From Telmatobacter sp. DSM 110680 (GTDB lineage Bacteria; Acidobacteriota; Terriglobia; Terriglobales; Acidobacteriaceae): DNA of 64,000 nt. The translations under genes were made by a program, and so were the position numbers. The stretch covers positions 806,001-870,000 of the forward strand of contig NZ_CP121196.1 in NCBI RefSeq assembly GCF_039994875.1. Direction: 5' to 3'. This document shows positions 34,053 to 42,651 of the stretch, in pieces. Position 1 is the first letter of the stretch. Each line of letters opens with the position of its first letter. Under the pieces are notes generated by a model. It was not told the origin of the DNA and did not search any database. It was given only the letters and a program-made list of their open reading frames with translations.

Positions 34053-35918
34053 ATGTGCTGCCATGCGATTCGACGAGTGATGCTCCTTTTCGCCTTGCCC
34101 GCACTGCTTGCTACTGCGGCAGATCAATCTCCCAAGCAGCCGCCCTCTGACGCCGCTATCAAGCAGGCTGATACTGCTTTTCGCGAGGGTTTTGAGGCAC
34201 GCCAGGCTGGAAATCTGGAGATGGCGCGGAGCAAATTTGCCGAGGTCGTTCGCCTGCAGCCCAAGATCGCGGAAGGACATGAAGCACTGGGAGCAGTCCT
34301 GGTTGAGCTTGGTAAGCCGTTGGATGGAGCGAAGGAATTCGAGGCCGCAGAGGCCATCAAACCAGGCGATCAGGGCATTGAAACGAATCTTGCGCTGGCA
34401 TTCTTCCAGGCTGGCGAATCATTGAAGGCTCTTCCTCACTTTGATTCCGCTCTGAGCCTGTCGCGGCTGCCCGGGCATCCAGCGGCGGATGCTTCGTTCT
34501 TCGACGCCTATGGTCGAGCGCTGGCCGGTTCAGGCAAGCCTCAGCAGGCGATGCTACAGTTCGCGGCGGAAGAAACTATCACTGGACCGCGCGCGGATAT
34601 TGAAGACGCGATTGGAACGCTGGAGGCGCAACAACAGAACTGGCAACCGGCGCAGACGCGCTTTGAGCGCGCGATTTCGTTGGATGCCTCCTATGTTCCG
34701 GCCCGCGTTCATTTGGGTCTGCTGTACCGCGCCCAGAAGGACATGACCGGTGCTCTGAATGCATTGTCTGCCGCAGTGGCCATTGAGCCCCACAACGCCG
34801 AAGCCCTCTCAGAATACGGGAGGGTCCTCGCCGCCACCGGCAAAGACGAAGACGCGACACAGCAATTTACTGCCGCCATCAAAGTCGATCCAACTTTATC
34901 TGGAATTCAACTGGACCTCGCGATGGCGCTGCAGCGTCTCGGCCGCCAGCAGGAGGCGATCCCCTGGTTCGAAAAGGCTCTTGAACGCGACCCGCGCAAT
35001 CCATCGGTTCTTACCAATCTCGGGTTGGCGCTCACGCTTACGGGTCGAGGCAAAGAGGCTCTGGACTACTTCAATCGTGCCCTTGCCGAAAATGCGAAAG
35101 ATCCTACCGTCTACAAGGACCTTGGCGTCTGCCATATTCAGCTTTCAGCCTTCGACGAAGCGATCGGTGATTTTCAAAAAGCGCTGACGCTCGATCCTAA
35201 CGATCCCCAACTCCACTATGACTTGGGTCTTGCCTATAAATTCAAAGACCGGCCCACCGATGCGGTTGCCGAACTCAGTCGCGCCGGTCAGATGGATCCT
35301 AATCTGCAGGATCCGCCTTATACGCTGGGCATTCTCTACATGCAGCTTGGGAAGCTCGATGAGGCAGTGGTCGAGCTAAAGAAGGCCGTTGCGCTGCGAC
35401 CGGAGAATGGTGACGCATGGGCTATCCTCGGCAGCACCCTGAAGCAGGACGCGCGTTTACCTGAGGCTGCCGAGGCGCTGAAGAAGGCAATCCCACTTCT
35501 CCCTGCACAGCCCGGCCCCTTGGTCACGCTTGCCGGAGTTCTTGCTGAAGAGGCCGGAGATCTCAGCACGCAGGCTGATGCGGCTGAAGCTGCCGGCGAT
35601 CATCAGAAGGCAGAAGAACTGCAAGGTCAGATCAAGGATCTTCGCGCACAGGCCGCAGATTACCGCAAACAGGGAGCCGTACTGGCGCGCGGCGCCGTCA
35701 GTCGGCAGCGCGCCAACTTCGCTTTGAATGCGGGGAATCAACTGATGTTGAGGGGCCAGATCGCCGACGCCATCGGCAGATATCAGGAGTCCGTCGCGGC
35801 AGACCCGACCTTTGCCGATGCTCACAGCCAGTTGGCGATTGCGTACGAACGCCAGGGCCGCGCGGCAGAAGCCGCAGCCGAGCACGCAAAGGCGGCGGAG
35901 TTAGTGAAGGCGAACTAG
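34053..35918 (+). CDS. Large exported TPR protein
   Basis: The 621-residue product has a signal peptide whose core is MLLFALPALLATAA (residues 10-23), followed by about twelve tetratricopeptide repeats up to residue 480, a helical linker rich in Ala/Gln/Glu (about 500-560, LSTQADAAEAAGDHQKAEEL) and a final repeat (NAGNQLMLRGQIADAIGRYQ). It is translated directly after the shorter TPR gene (GGGGA before the ATG at 34053; an in-frame ATG at 34080 is a second choice). Function unknown; a periplasmic scaffold is likely. Confidence 0.87.
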   Translation: MCCHAIRRVMLLFALPALLATAADQSPKQPPSDAAIKQADTAFREGFEARQAGNLEMARSKFAEVVRLQPKIAEGHEALGAVLVELGKPLDGAKEFEAAEAIKPGDQGIETNLALAFFQAGESLKALPHFDSALSLSRLPGHPAADASFFDAYGRALAGSGKPQQAMLQFAAEETITGPRADIEDAIGTLEAQQQNWQPAQTRFERAISLDASYVPARVHLGLLYRAQKDMTGALNALSAAVAIEPHNAEALSEYGRVLAATGKDEDATQQFTAAIKVDPTLSGIQLDLAMALQRLGRQQEAIPWFEKALERDPRNPSVLTNLGLALTLTGRGKEALDYFNRALAENAKDPTVYKDLGVCHIQLSAFDEAIGDFQKALTLDPNDPQLHYDLGLAYKFKDRPTDAVAELSRAGQMDPNLQDPPYTLGILYMQLGKLDEAVVELKKAVALRPENGDAWAILGSTLKQDARLPEAAEALKKAIPLLPAQPGPLVTLAGVLAEEAGDLSTQADAAEAAGDHQKAEELQGQIKDLRAQAADYRKQGAVLARGAVSRQRANFALNAGNQLMLRGQIADAIGRYQESVAADPTFADAHSQLAIAYERQGRAAEAAAEHAKAAELVKAN

Positions 35919-35966
35919 AACATTTTGTTGTTGTCTACGGCGCTTTTTGCTCCTACATTGGCGGGT

Positions 35967-37259
35967 ATGACTCTCAATGGCCGCCGCTCCTTCCTCAAGC
36001 AGGCAGCAACACTTGCCGGCGCTTTTTCCGTCAACAGTCTCTTCCAGCAGGCTCACGCGGCGGAGTTTGCCAGGGCCGGGGCACGCATCGCGCATCTCAG
36101 CCCGGATGTCGCTGCGCAGGACGAGGACTACTGGAGTGTGATCCAGCGCGCCTATTCGGTCAATCCAAACCTCATCAACCTTAACAACGGCGGTGTATCG
36201 CCCTCGCCCATCGTGGTGCAGCAGGCCGTGGAGCGCTACAACCAACTTTCGAATGAGGGGCCGTCGTATTACATGTGGCGCATTCTCGACCAGGGCCGCG
36301 AGCCTTTGCGCGAAAAGCTTGCGCAGCTGGCCGGGACAAAGACCGATGAGATTGCCATCAACCGCAATTCCACCGAAGCGCTGAACACCATCATCTATGG
36401 GCTCGATCTGAAGAGCGGCGATGAGGTGATCGGAACGAAGCAGGACTATCCCAACATGATCCAGGCGTATCGCCAGCGTGCCATGCGCGAAGGGATTGTC
36501 TACAAGCAGCTCAGCTTTGAGCTTCCGATTGAGGACGATGAGCAGATCGTCAAGGCGTACGAGCAGGCCATCACGCCGCGAACGAAACTCATCCACGTAA
36601 CGCACATGGTCAACTGGGTGGGACAGACGATGCCAGTGGCCAAGATCGCCGACATGGCTCACGCCCACGGTATCGAAGTGCTGGCAGACGGTGCGCATTC
36701 GTTTGGACTTATGGATTTCAAGGTGCCAGATCTGCACTGCGACTACTTTGGAACCAGCCTCCACAAGTTTCTCTCGGCGCCCATCGGTACCGGCATGATG
36801 TGGGTGCGACAGGACAAGATTGAAAAGCTGTGGCCGCTGACTTGCAATTCGATGCCGCGCAGCGCCGACATCCGCAAATTCGAAACGCTAGGCACGCGCA
36901 GCTTCCCGCTGGAGCAGGGCATCGGCGAAGCCATCAACTTCCACGAAGGCATCGGCGCGAAGCGCAAGGAAGAGCGCATTCGCTATCTGAAGAACTACTG
37001 GGCATCGCGTGTGCAGGGGACGAAGAAGGTAAAGCTGCATACTTCACTCAATGCGAAGTATTCCTGCGCTATCTGCGGCGTCAGCATCGACGGCATGACG
37101 CCGGCCGATCTTGAAAACGCGCTTTTCAACCAGTACAAGATTCACACCGTCGGCATCGTGTGGGAGAACATCAGCTGCGTGCGTGTGACTCCGCATGTTT
37201 ATACGTCGATCGCCGATCTCGACAAGATGGTGCGAGCGATCAACACGCTGGCTGCGTGA
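35967..37259 (+). CDS. Tat-exported class V aminotransferase (PLP enzyme)
   Basis: The 430-residue protein carries a twin-arginine signal (LNGRRSFLKQAATLAGAFSV) and a class V aminotransferase fold of the isopenicillin-N epimerase / cysteine-desulfurase group. The PLP-binding Lys267 is in FGTSLHKFLSAPIGTG, and the PLP pyridine-binding Asp in VLADGAHSFGL (about residue 241). Tyr/Asn-rich NLNNGGVSPSP and NRNSTEALNTIIYGLD are also typical. Substrate unknown. The ATG at 35967 puts the Tat motif at the N-terminus; the frame extends to 35925. It follows the TPR genes on the same strand with a 48-bp gap. Tat export suits an enzyme that must fold with its cofactor before transport. Confidence 0.9.
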   Translation: MTLNGRRSFLKQAATLAGAFSVNSLFQQAHAAEFARAGARIAHLSPDVAAQDEDYWSVIQRAYSVNPNLINLNNGGVSPSPIVVQQAVERYNQLSNEGPSYYMWRILDQGREPLREKLAQLAGTKTDEIAINRNSTEALNTIIYGLDLKSGDEVIGTKQDYPNMIQAYRQRAMREGIVYKQLSFELPIEDDEQIVKAYEQAITPRTKLIHVTHMVNWVGQTMPVAKIADMAHAHGIEVLADGAHSFGLMDFKVPDLHCDYFGTSLHKFLSAPIGTGMMWVRQDKIEKLWPLTCNSMPRSADIRKFETLGTRSFPLEQGIGEAINFHEGIGAKRKEERIRYLKNYWASRVQGTKKVKLHTSLNAKYSCAICGVSIDGMTPADLENALFNQYKIHTVGIVWENISCVRVTPHVYTSIADLDKMVRAINTLAA

Positions 37260-37282
37260 CCGAACTGAGCCGCTCAGTCATC

Positions 37283-37552
37283 ATGAGAGTACGCCCTTTC
37301 CCAGACGCACTAATCATCGTGCTCGCGCTGCTTGGCGCTCTGAGTCTGATCGACGAATTGTGGCGTGCGCCAACTCCAGATTCACTTTCTCAGTTTCTTC
37401 AGGCTCATCATCTATGGCGTCTTTGGATCGCACTGAGGTGGGAACATATGTATTCGCATGAGGTTCTGCATTTTCTCTCCGGCGTAGTCGGCTCCATGTT
37501 GGGATGCTGGATTTACTTTTCAATTCGAAGGAAACGAGATGACTCGGAATGA
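37283..37552 (+). CDS. Small two-helix membrane protein, unknown function
   Basis: The 89-residue product has two hydrophobic segments (DALIIVLALLGALSLIDELW at about 8-27 and FLSGVVGSMLGCWIYFSI at about 65-82) joined by a Trp/His-rich loop (HHLWRLWIALRWEHMYSHEV) and a basic tail (RRKRDDSE), suggesting a hairpin with cytoplasmic ends. It begins 23 bases after the aminotransferase stop, so it may be co-transcribed. The ATG at 37283 is chosen because upstream sequence is shared with the aminotransferase gene. No family recognised. Confidence 0.55.
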   Translation: MRVRPFPDALIIVLALLGALSLIDELWRAPTPDSLSQFLQAHHLWRLWIALRWEHMYSHEVLHFLSGVVGSMLGCWIYFSIRRKRDDSE

Positions 37553-37691
37553 CGGACTCCGGGTCAACTGGCAGCAAACTCCTCGTTGCCATACCCGGCG
37601 TCCCGACTGAATTGGTCTCCGTTTCAGCTTCGTTTCTCGCGTGACAGGCGCCACCTGCTTAACGCAATGAGTCGCACTATGATCTTCAGCC

Positions 37692-38750
37692 ATGAATCGA
37701 CGTTCGTTTTTATATGCGGCAGCCATCGCTGGCACGCAGAATCTTGTTTCGCGGTCCTCCTCGGCGGAGCTTACGCAAAACACGCCATCCCGCAAAACCT
37801 CGGAAAGCGCTGAGCGCATCGAGCGCGCAACTTCGGCTGCTCTCGCCATGCAGCGGCGCGACTGGGAACAGGGGATCTTCGCACAGGCTCTGCTGCAGTC
37901 TGGCCAGCGCGAGAGGCTCATCCAACTCACCAAGGCCGCCATGATGCAGCAGGTGCCCGATGGCCGCATGGCCGTGGTGGTGAATGGCGGTCCAACGGAT
38001 CCGGCCATGGGTGGTGCGGCCTATGCGCAGGCGGTGGCGTGGACGGGCGATGCAGCCGTGCACGAGGCCGTCGAGCGCATGCTGGATTGGATTCTCAACA
38101 AGGCTCCGCGTAATGCGGAGGGCATCCTCTACCATACGTTCGAAGCGCCGCAGATGTGGTCAGACGGGATCAATGGAGCTCCGCCTTTTCTGGCCGCAAT
38201 GGGTCATTACGACGAGGCGCTGCGCCAGATTGAGGGCTACCGGAAACTGCTGTTCAATCCCGAAAAGAAGTTGATGGCGCACATCTGGGATGATGGGAAA
38301 CATCAATTCTCCGATCCCGCCTTCTGGGGCGGTGGCAATGGCTGGACCGCCGCCGGACTGGCACGCGTCATCCGCAGCCTGCCGGCTGAAAGAAAGAGCG
38401 ATCGCAACCATCTGGTTGCATTTGCTCGCGGTGTGATCGACGGCTGCCTTCTATACCAACGTTCAGACGGCCTCTTTCATAACGTCATCGATCAGCCCGA
38501 TACTTTCGTCGAAACCAATCTCGCGCAGATGCTCGCGTTCACCATCTATCAAGGAATGTCGGATGGCTGGATCCCCATTACCTATCGCGCCTTTGCCGAC
38601 AAGATGCGAACCGCCGCGCGATCGAAGATGGATGCATACGGATTCGTGCAAGGCGCCTGCAGCGCTCCCGACTTCGATCGGCCCGGCATCTCCACTGAAG
38701 CACAGGCGTTTTGCATTTTGATGGAAGCGGCAGGACAGGCCTTCGAATAG
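37692..38750 (+). CDS. Tat-exported GH88/GH105-type unsaturated glucuronyl or rhamnogalacturonyl hydrolase
   Basis: The 352-residue protein has a twin-arginine signal (MNRRSFLYAAAIAGT) and an (alpha/alpha)6 barrel of the GH88/GH105 kind. These enzymes hydrolyse the 4,5-unsaturated uronic acid left by polysaccharide lyases, acting by vinyl-ether hydration with a catalytic Asp; the likely residue here is the Asp in PQMWSDGINGAPPFLAAMG (about residue 156). WGGGNGWTAAGLARV and GLFHNVIDQPDTFVETN are other family marks. It suggests that the organism handles pectin or related uronic polysaccharides. One copy of the palindrome family lies inside the gene at 38406-38419. It is alone on the strand between the small membrane protein and a hypothetical gene. 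Confidence 0.88.
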   Translation: MNRRSFLYAAAIAGTQNLVSRSSSAELTQNTPSRKTSESAERIERATSAALAMQRRDWEQGIFAQALLQSGQRERLIQLTKAAMMQQVPDGRMAVVVNGGPTDPAMGGAAYAQAVAWTGDAAVHEAVERMLDWILNKAPRNAEGILYHTFEAPQMWSDGINGAPPFLAAMGHYDEALRQIEGYRKLLFNPEKKLMAHIWDDGKHQFSDPAFWGGGNGWTAAGLARVIRSLPAERKSDRNHLVAFARGVIDGCLLYQRSDGLFHNVIDQPDTFVETNLAQMLAFTIYQGMSDGWIPITYRAFADKMRTAARSKMDAYGFVQGACSAPDFDRPGISTEAQAFCILMEAAGQAFE

Positions 38751-38794
38751 ATATGAAGTTCACTCACGGAAAGCCATCCCAAAGGCAAAGCCGT

Positions 38795-38825
38795 TGTCAT
38801 CCCGACCGAAGCGGAGGGATCTGCA
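38795..38825. repeat. REP-like extragenic palindrome
   Basis: Sequence beginning TGTCATCCCGACCGAAGCGG and ending GGATCTGCA resembles an extragenic palindromic repeat (TGTCATCC...GGATCTGC) that I recall from acidobacterial genomes. ATCCC and GGGAT can pair. Only one copy is seen here. Confidence 0.45.
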
Positions 38826-38951
38826 GTTGCTGTTGAAGGCTTTTCGCGACCAAGTTCTGGTAGTTTCCGTATAAGCTGTAACACTCCCGCGAGAAACAAA
38901 ACAGGTCCAAGCGGTGTCTACCATCGTGTGTTCCACTGATTTCAGGTAATT

Positions 38952-39731
38952 ATGGCTAAACGGGTTCTGGCAGCAATCTTCATCTTCATCTCTTCGTCCT
39001 TGGCTCACGCACAGAGTTGTAGCGACTTGGCATCTGCTCACCCCGCATTCAAGTGGGCCGGAAGTCAGCCTTTGCTTTTGCTCACTGAGTACAATCCTTG
39101 GGCTATGGTGATCGGATCTGACTCACCGACCTTCGCACTCTACGCGGATGGAACAGTTATCTACTGGTTGGGAGAGGGACGCTCCGGCAAGTATGTCACG
39201 GCGACACTTGCGTCATCGGAGATAGGAGATTTACTTAAATTAGCGCACGTGAATGACGTGGATGGCTTCAGGAGTTGCTATGCCATCGCGGATTACACGG
39301 ACGCGCCAACCAACGTGCTCGTTGTGAAGACCAAGACTGGTTATAAGACGATAGAAGTCTATGGCGTCATTCGTCACATTGAAAACATCTCACCTGATCG
39401 GATGCCGACAAGCCTTCAGGAAACATTCCGTGTCCTCCTGGCATTCACCAACCCGAAGGCTCACGACTGGAATCCTCCTTATCTCGAAGTGATGATGTGG
39501 CCGTTTTCCTATGCCAAATCGAGTTTGTCTTGGCCTGCGTATTTTCCTGGAACCCACGATAAGAACGCGCGACAGTCCGCGCAAAGAATCGAACTGTTTC
39601 TTCCACTTTCTGATTTGAGTCGATACGAGGCATTCGTCTCGAAACTGAAGCCGACAACCGCGGTTCTGCTGGATGGGAAGAAGTGGGCGATCAGTCAGCG
39701 GCTCCCATTTCCCCATGAAGGCAAGCCGTGA
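38952..39731 (+). CDS. Exported protein, unknown function
   Basis: The 259-residue product has a signal peptide (MAKRVLAAIFIFISSSLAHA, cleavage before QSCSD). The mature part is beta-rich with several Trp and Tyr residues (LLTEYNPWAMVIGSDSPTFA, YADGTVIYWLGEGRSGKYVT) and a C-terminal acidic-basic segment. I do not recognise a family. It stands between the GH105 gene and the convergent GH5 gene, without an obvious operon partner. Confidence 0.75.
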   Translation: MAKRVLAAIFIFISSSLAHAQSCSDLASAHPAFKWAGSQPLLLLTEYNPWAMVIGSDSPTFALYADGTVIYWLGEGRSGKYVTATLASSEIGDLLKLAHVNDVDGFRSCYAIADYTDAPTNVLVVKTKTGYKTIEVYGVIRHIENISPDRMPTSLQETFRVLLAFTNPKAHDWNPPYLEVMMWPFSYAKSSLSWPAYFPGTHDKNARQSAQRIELFLPLSDLSRYEAFVSKLKPTTAVLLDGKKWAISQRLPFPHEGKP

Positions 39732-39854
39732 TAGATTCTCCCTTTCAGGCTTCATTGATAGGTCGCGGTTGTGTTGTGGCTAATCCGGATGTTAGCCCGA
39801 AAACTGCACCGAAGAACACGAGTCTACCGGTGAAACGCGATAAGCCTTTCTCTC

Positions 39855-41063
39855 CTACGCCTTCCTCTTCCATCCCAGCCAATCCAGAATCCACTTCCAC
39901 GTGCCATCAAGAGTCTTCTCGCCAGGAGGAGGCGGTAATGCCGTTGTCGGAAACAGGACCGGCTTGCCCCGATAACTTTCCGCGAGCTGTTTGAAGACCC
40001 GCCCCGCTGGCTTCACTCGCCCCTCATTGGTCAGCAGCCCCAGCGTGTATTCCAGCGGATTGAAATCGAACTTGCGGTCCACATCGTGGCTGTCCCAGTA
40101 GCTGAACCAACTCACGCCCTGCTCGATGGCCGCGTGCACAGCCTTGTCGAGCCACTTCGCCTGCTGCTCGTCGCTGAGTTCCTTGATGCACGTGTTGAAC
40201 TCGCCCGCCCACACCGGCTTCTGCTGCGTCCCGGCATAAGAGCGAATCAGCGTCGCCATGGCAGCCAGCAGATTGATGCTGGGCGGGTCCATTGCTCCCC
40301 CGTATTTCACCGCCCCGGTCCAGTAGGGATAGCAATGCATCACCGGCATGCGCTGCTCGGCAATCAATGCCTGCTGCGAGAAGGTTGTGTCGCTGAACCA
40401 CGGCCAGTGATCGACTCCGTTTACGTGCAGCCGTCCGGGAAGAGCCTTGCTCATCAGCGCGAATATGCGCTTCATCCACGCGTCGCCCACCTCCGTCTTG
40501 GCACTCCAACAGGTATTGATCTCGTTGCCCATGTCGAAGCCGATTACATTCTCGTGAGGCGCAAGCGTTCGGCTCAGTTCGCGCACAAAAAGCTCCTGCG
40601 CCGCCAGCGTCATCGGGTCCGTAAAAAACAGATCGGACTGCCGATGGAACGGCGGAAGAAAGTACCATCCGCTCAACTGTCCCGTGAAAACGGTCACCAG
40701 CGCATCCAGGCGCCGCTCGCCCATCAGAGCAATCAGCTGATCGAGGCGTTCAAGGTGTGCCGAACTTACCCACTTCGGATTCGGCTGAAAAAACGGCCAG
40801 ATCAGCAGGATGCGCAGGTGATCCGCGCCCAGGGCGGCGATGGCATCGAGGTCGCGCTTGATAGGGTCTGGGTTCCAGTCGTTCCAGCAGAACCACCAGT
40901 TGTGGGAAGGGGTGTAGTTCACGCCGAAACGGTGACGCGTGGGGTCGAGGCTCATCGGCACGGTTGCCTCTGTCGTGGAGAGAAGTGCCGGAAGCATTGG
41001 ATGCTGTACGGCGAGAGCGCCGGTAAGCGATGCGCCCCCCGAGAGGAATTTACGCCTGTCCAT
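39855..41063 (-). CDS. Tat-exported GH5-type (clan A) glycoside hydrolase
   Basis: The 402-residue protein has a twin-arginine signal (DRRKFLSGGASLTGALAV) and a clan GH-A (beta/alpha)8 barrel similar to cellulase- or mannanase-like GH5 enzymes. The acid/base Glu is in IGFDMGNEINTCW and the nucleophile Glu in KPVWAGEFNTCIKEL; other marks are LGADHLRILLIWPFF and SWFSYWDSHDVDRKF. Retaining hydrolysis of a beta-glycan is expected, substrate unknown. The ATG at 41063 has GAGG upstream and places the Tat motif at residue 2; the ATG at 41078 is less likely. It is convergent with the hypothetical exported gene. Confidence 0.85.
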   Translation of the reverse strand: MDRRKFLSGGASLTGALAVQHPMLPALLSTTEATVPMSLDPTRHRFGVNYTPSHNWWFCWNDWNPDPIKRDLDAIAALGADHLRILLIWPFFQPNPKWVSSAHLERLDQLIALMGERRLDALVTVFTGQLSGWYFLPPFHRQSDLFFTDPMTLAAQELFVRELSRTLAPHENVIGFDMGNEINTCWSAKTEVGDAWMKRIFALMSKALPGRLHVNGVDHWPWFSDTTFSQQALIAEQRMPVMHCYPYWTGAVKYGGAMDPPSINLLAAMATLIRSYAGTQQKPVWAGEFNTCIKELSDEQQAKWLDKAVHAAIEQGVSWFSYWDSHDVDRKFDFNPLEYTLGLLTNEGRVKPAGRVFKQLAESYRGKPVLFPTTALPPPPGEKTLDGTWKWILDWLGWKRKA

Positions 41064-41172
41064 ATTTGAGCCTCGCACGCAACAGGTAATACTAATCGGC
41101 GAGAGTAATCCGAAGAGTACGCCGCGTGGAGAAGCGCAGAATCTTCACTCCTCTGATTGCTAAAATCGGTTT

Positions 41173-42543
41173 GTGCGCAAAGTCATTTCCGCTTCAATTC
41201 TGCTCATTATCCTTATTCCCATCTCCATGCTGATGGGCTGTTCCGCAGCACCCGCGATTGACCTGCCAACGCCGGTAAGCACCATCGGACAAGCAACGCC
41301 GATTACGGTGCACGCGTCTGGTCCGAGCGGCATACGCAGTGCATCGGCGACCATCGAGCAAAATGGCTCCAGCTACTCTGTCTGGCAGATGGCGCAGCCG
41401 TCGAAGGCGAAAGAGTCCACCTGGAACTTTTTGGCGGGGGTGAAGACGACCCCGCAGTTGAAGGACGGAAAAGCAAAGCTGATCGTGGAGGCGACTTCAA
41501 ACGGTTTGATGCATAAGTCAGCCCGCATCGAGCGCGACGTGACAGTGGTGACACAACCGCCCACGGTCAGCGCCGATTCCGACCAGCACTATCTCTACAT
41601 CGGCATGGCCGACACGGCGACCTTCAACGTGACCGGTGCATACAGCGCGGCCGGCATACGCGTCGGCGACCAGTCGTATCGCTCATGGCCGATGCCGGGC
41701 GGCAAACCCGGCTTGTTCTCCCTGTTTGCCTTTGCGTGGAATATGCCGCAAAGCACCATTCCCGTGGTCTTTGCATCCAACGGCGCCGGAAACGACGTCA
41801 CGACCCCCATCACTGTGATCTTCCCCAAAAAGGAACAGCCGCATTACACGGTGCATGACCTGCAGATCAGCGACGCCTTTATGCAGAAGGTTGTCGGCGA
41901 GTTGGATCCCAACGGCTCTGGAGACATGGTTGCACGCTTCGTCAAAATCAATAACGAGATGCGCAAATCCAACAACAAGACCCTCTCCGACCTGCGCCTC
42001 AAGACGGCCGACCACTTCCTCTTTACGCAGCCCTTCGCGCGCCAGTCGCACTCGCAGGCCGAAGCAACGTTTGCCGATCTGCGCAACTATATCTACCAGG
42101 GCAAGAAGATTGATCAGCAAGTACACCTTGGCTACGACCTTGCCGTGACGCAGCATGTAGGCGTCGAGGCGTCGAACGATGGCCGGATCGTGTGGGCAGC
42201 TCCGCTCGGCATCTACGGCAACTGCGTGGTGGTCGATCACGGCTATGGCCTGCAGACGATCTACGGACATATGAGCCACATCGACGTCCACGAGGGCGAC
42301 ATGGTCAAGCGGGGCCAGATTATGGGGCAGAGCGGCATGACCGGCATGGCTGGCGGCGATCATATCCACTTCGCGATGCAGCTGGATGGCGTGCAGATTG
42401 ATCCCAAGGAGTGGTGGGATCCGCACTGGATCCAGGACCATATCACTAAGCGCATCGATGCCGGCATGGCACCTATGACGGAGGCGGCCTATGTACCGCC
42501 GAAGAAGAGGGCCCACGCGGCAAAATCCCGGAAGCACCGGTAA
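41173..42543 (+). CDS. M23 metallopeptidase-domain lipoprotein
   Basis: The 456-residue product starts at GTG 41173 with a lipoprotein signal (lipobox MLMGC, Cys at about 23). The N-terminal ~250 residues are beta-rich, Ig-like. The C-terminal domain (about 310-430) is an M23 (LytM) peptidase fold with the zinc-site motifs HLGYDLAV and GDHIHFAMQLDG; it contains GNCVVVDHGYGLQTIYGHMS in family-typical form. M23 enzymes cut peptidoglycan cross-links or act as amidase activators. With His and Asp of HLGYD and His-x-His of HIHF present, it may be active. It is an envelope protein facing the periplasm. Confidence 0.9.
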   Translation: MRKVISASILLIILIPISMLMGCSAAPAIDLPTPVSTIGQATPITVHASGPSGIRSASATIEQNGSSYSVWQMAQPSKAKESTWNFLAGVKTTPQLKDGKAKLIVEATSNGLMHKSARIERDVTVVTQPPTVSADSDQHYLYIGMADTATFNVTGAYSAAGIRVGDQSYRSWPMPGGKPGLFSLFAFAWNMPQSTIPVVFASNGAGNDVTTPITVIFPKKEQPHYTVHDLQISDAFMQKVVGELDPNGSGDMVARFVKINNEMRKSNNKTLSDLRLKTADHFLFTQPFARQSHSQAEATFADLRNYIYQGKKIDQQVHLGYDLAVTQHVGVEASNDGRIVWAAPLGIYGNCVVVDHGYGLQTIYGHMSHIDVHEGDMVKRGQIMGQSGMTGMAGGDHIHFAMQLDGVQIDPKEWWDPHWIQDHITKRIDAGMAPMTEAAYVPPKKRAHAAKSRKHR

Positions 42544-42651
42544 CGGATTTCAGTGGACCGATAATTCTGGTGTGCGTTTGGTCGGCGAGATTCTGGAGGC
42601 TTGCTGATCGCTGTAGCGGCATAACCCTCTGGGGTGCTATGCTTTCGCGCT

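Noticed and set aside
35901..36764. 287-codon minus-strand frame opposite the aminotransferase
   Set aside because: Antisense shadow with no signal or domain.
39246..39900. Further CACGTG words as extra parS sites (for example near 39890)
   Set aside because: They keep only the central CACGTG or one half-site and lack the flanking GTTC/GAAC.
40086..41069. 327-codon plus-strand frame opposite the GH5 gene
   Set aside because: Composition resembles an antisense shadow (Arg/His/Leu-rich) and the minus strand encodes a Tat signal and catalytic Glu motifs.
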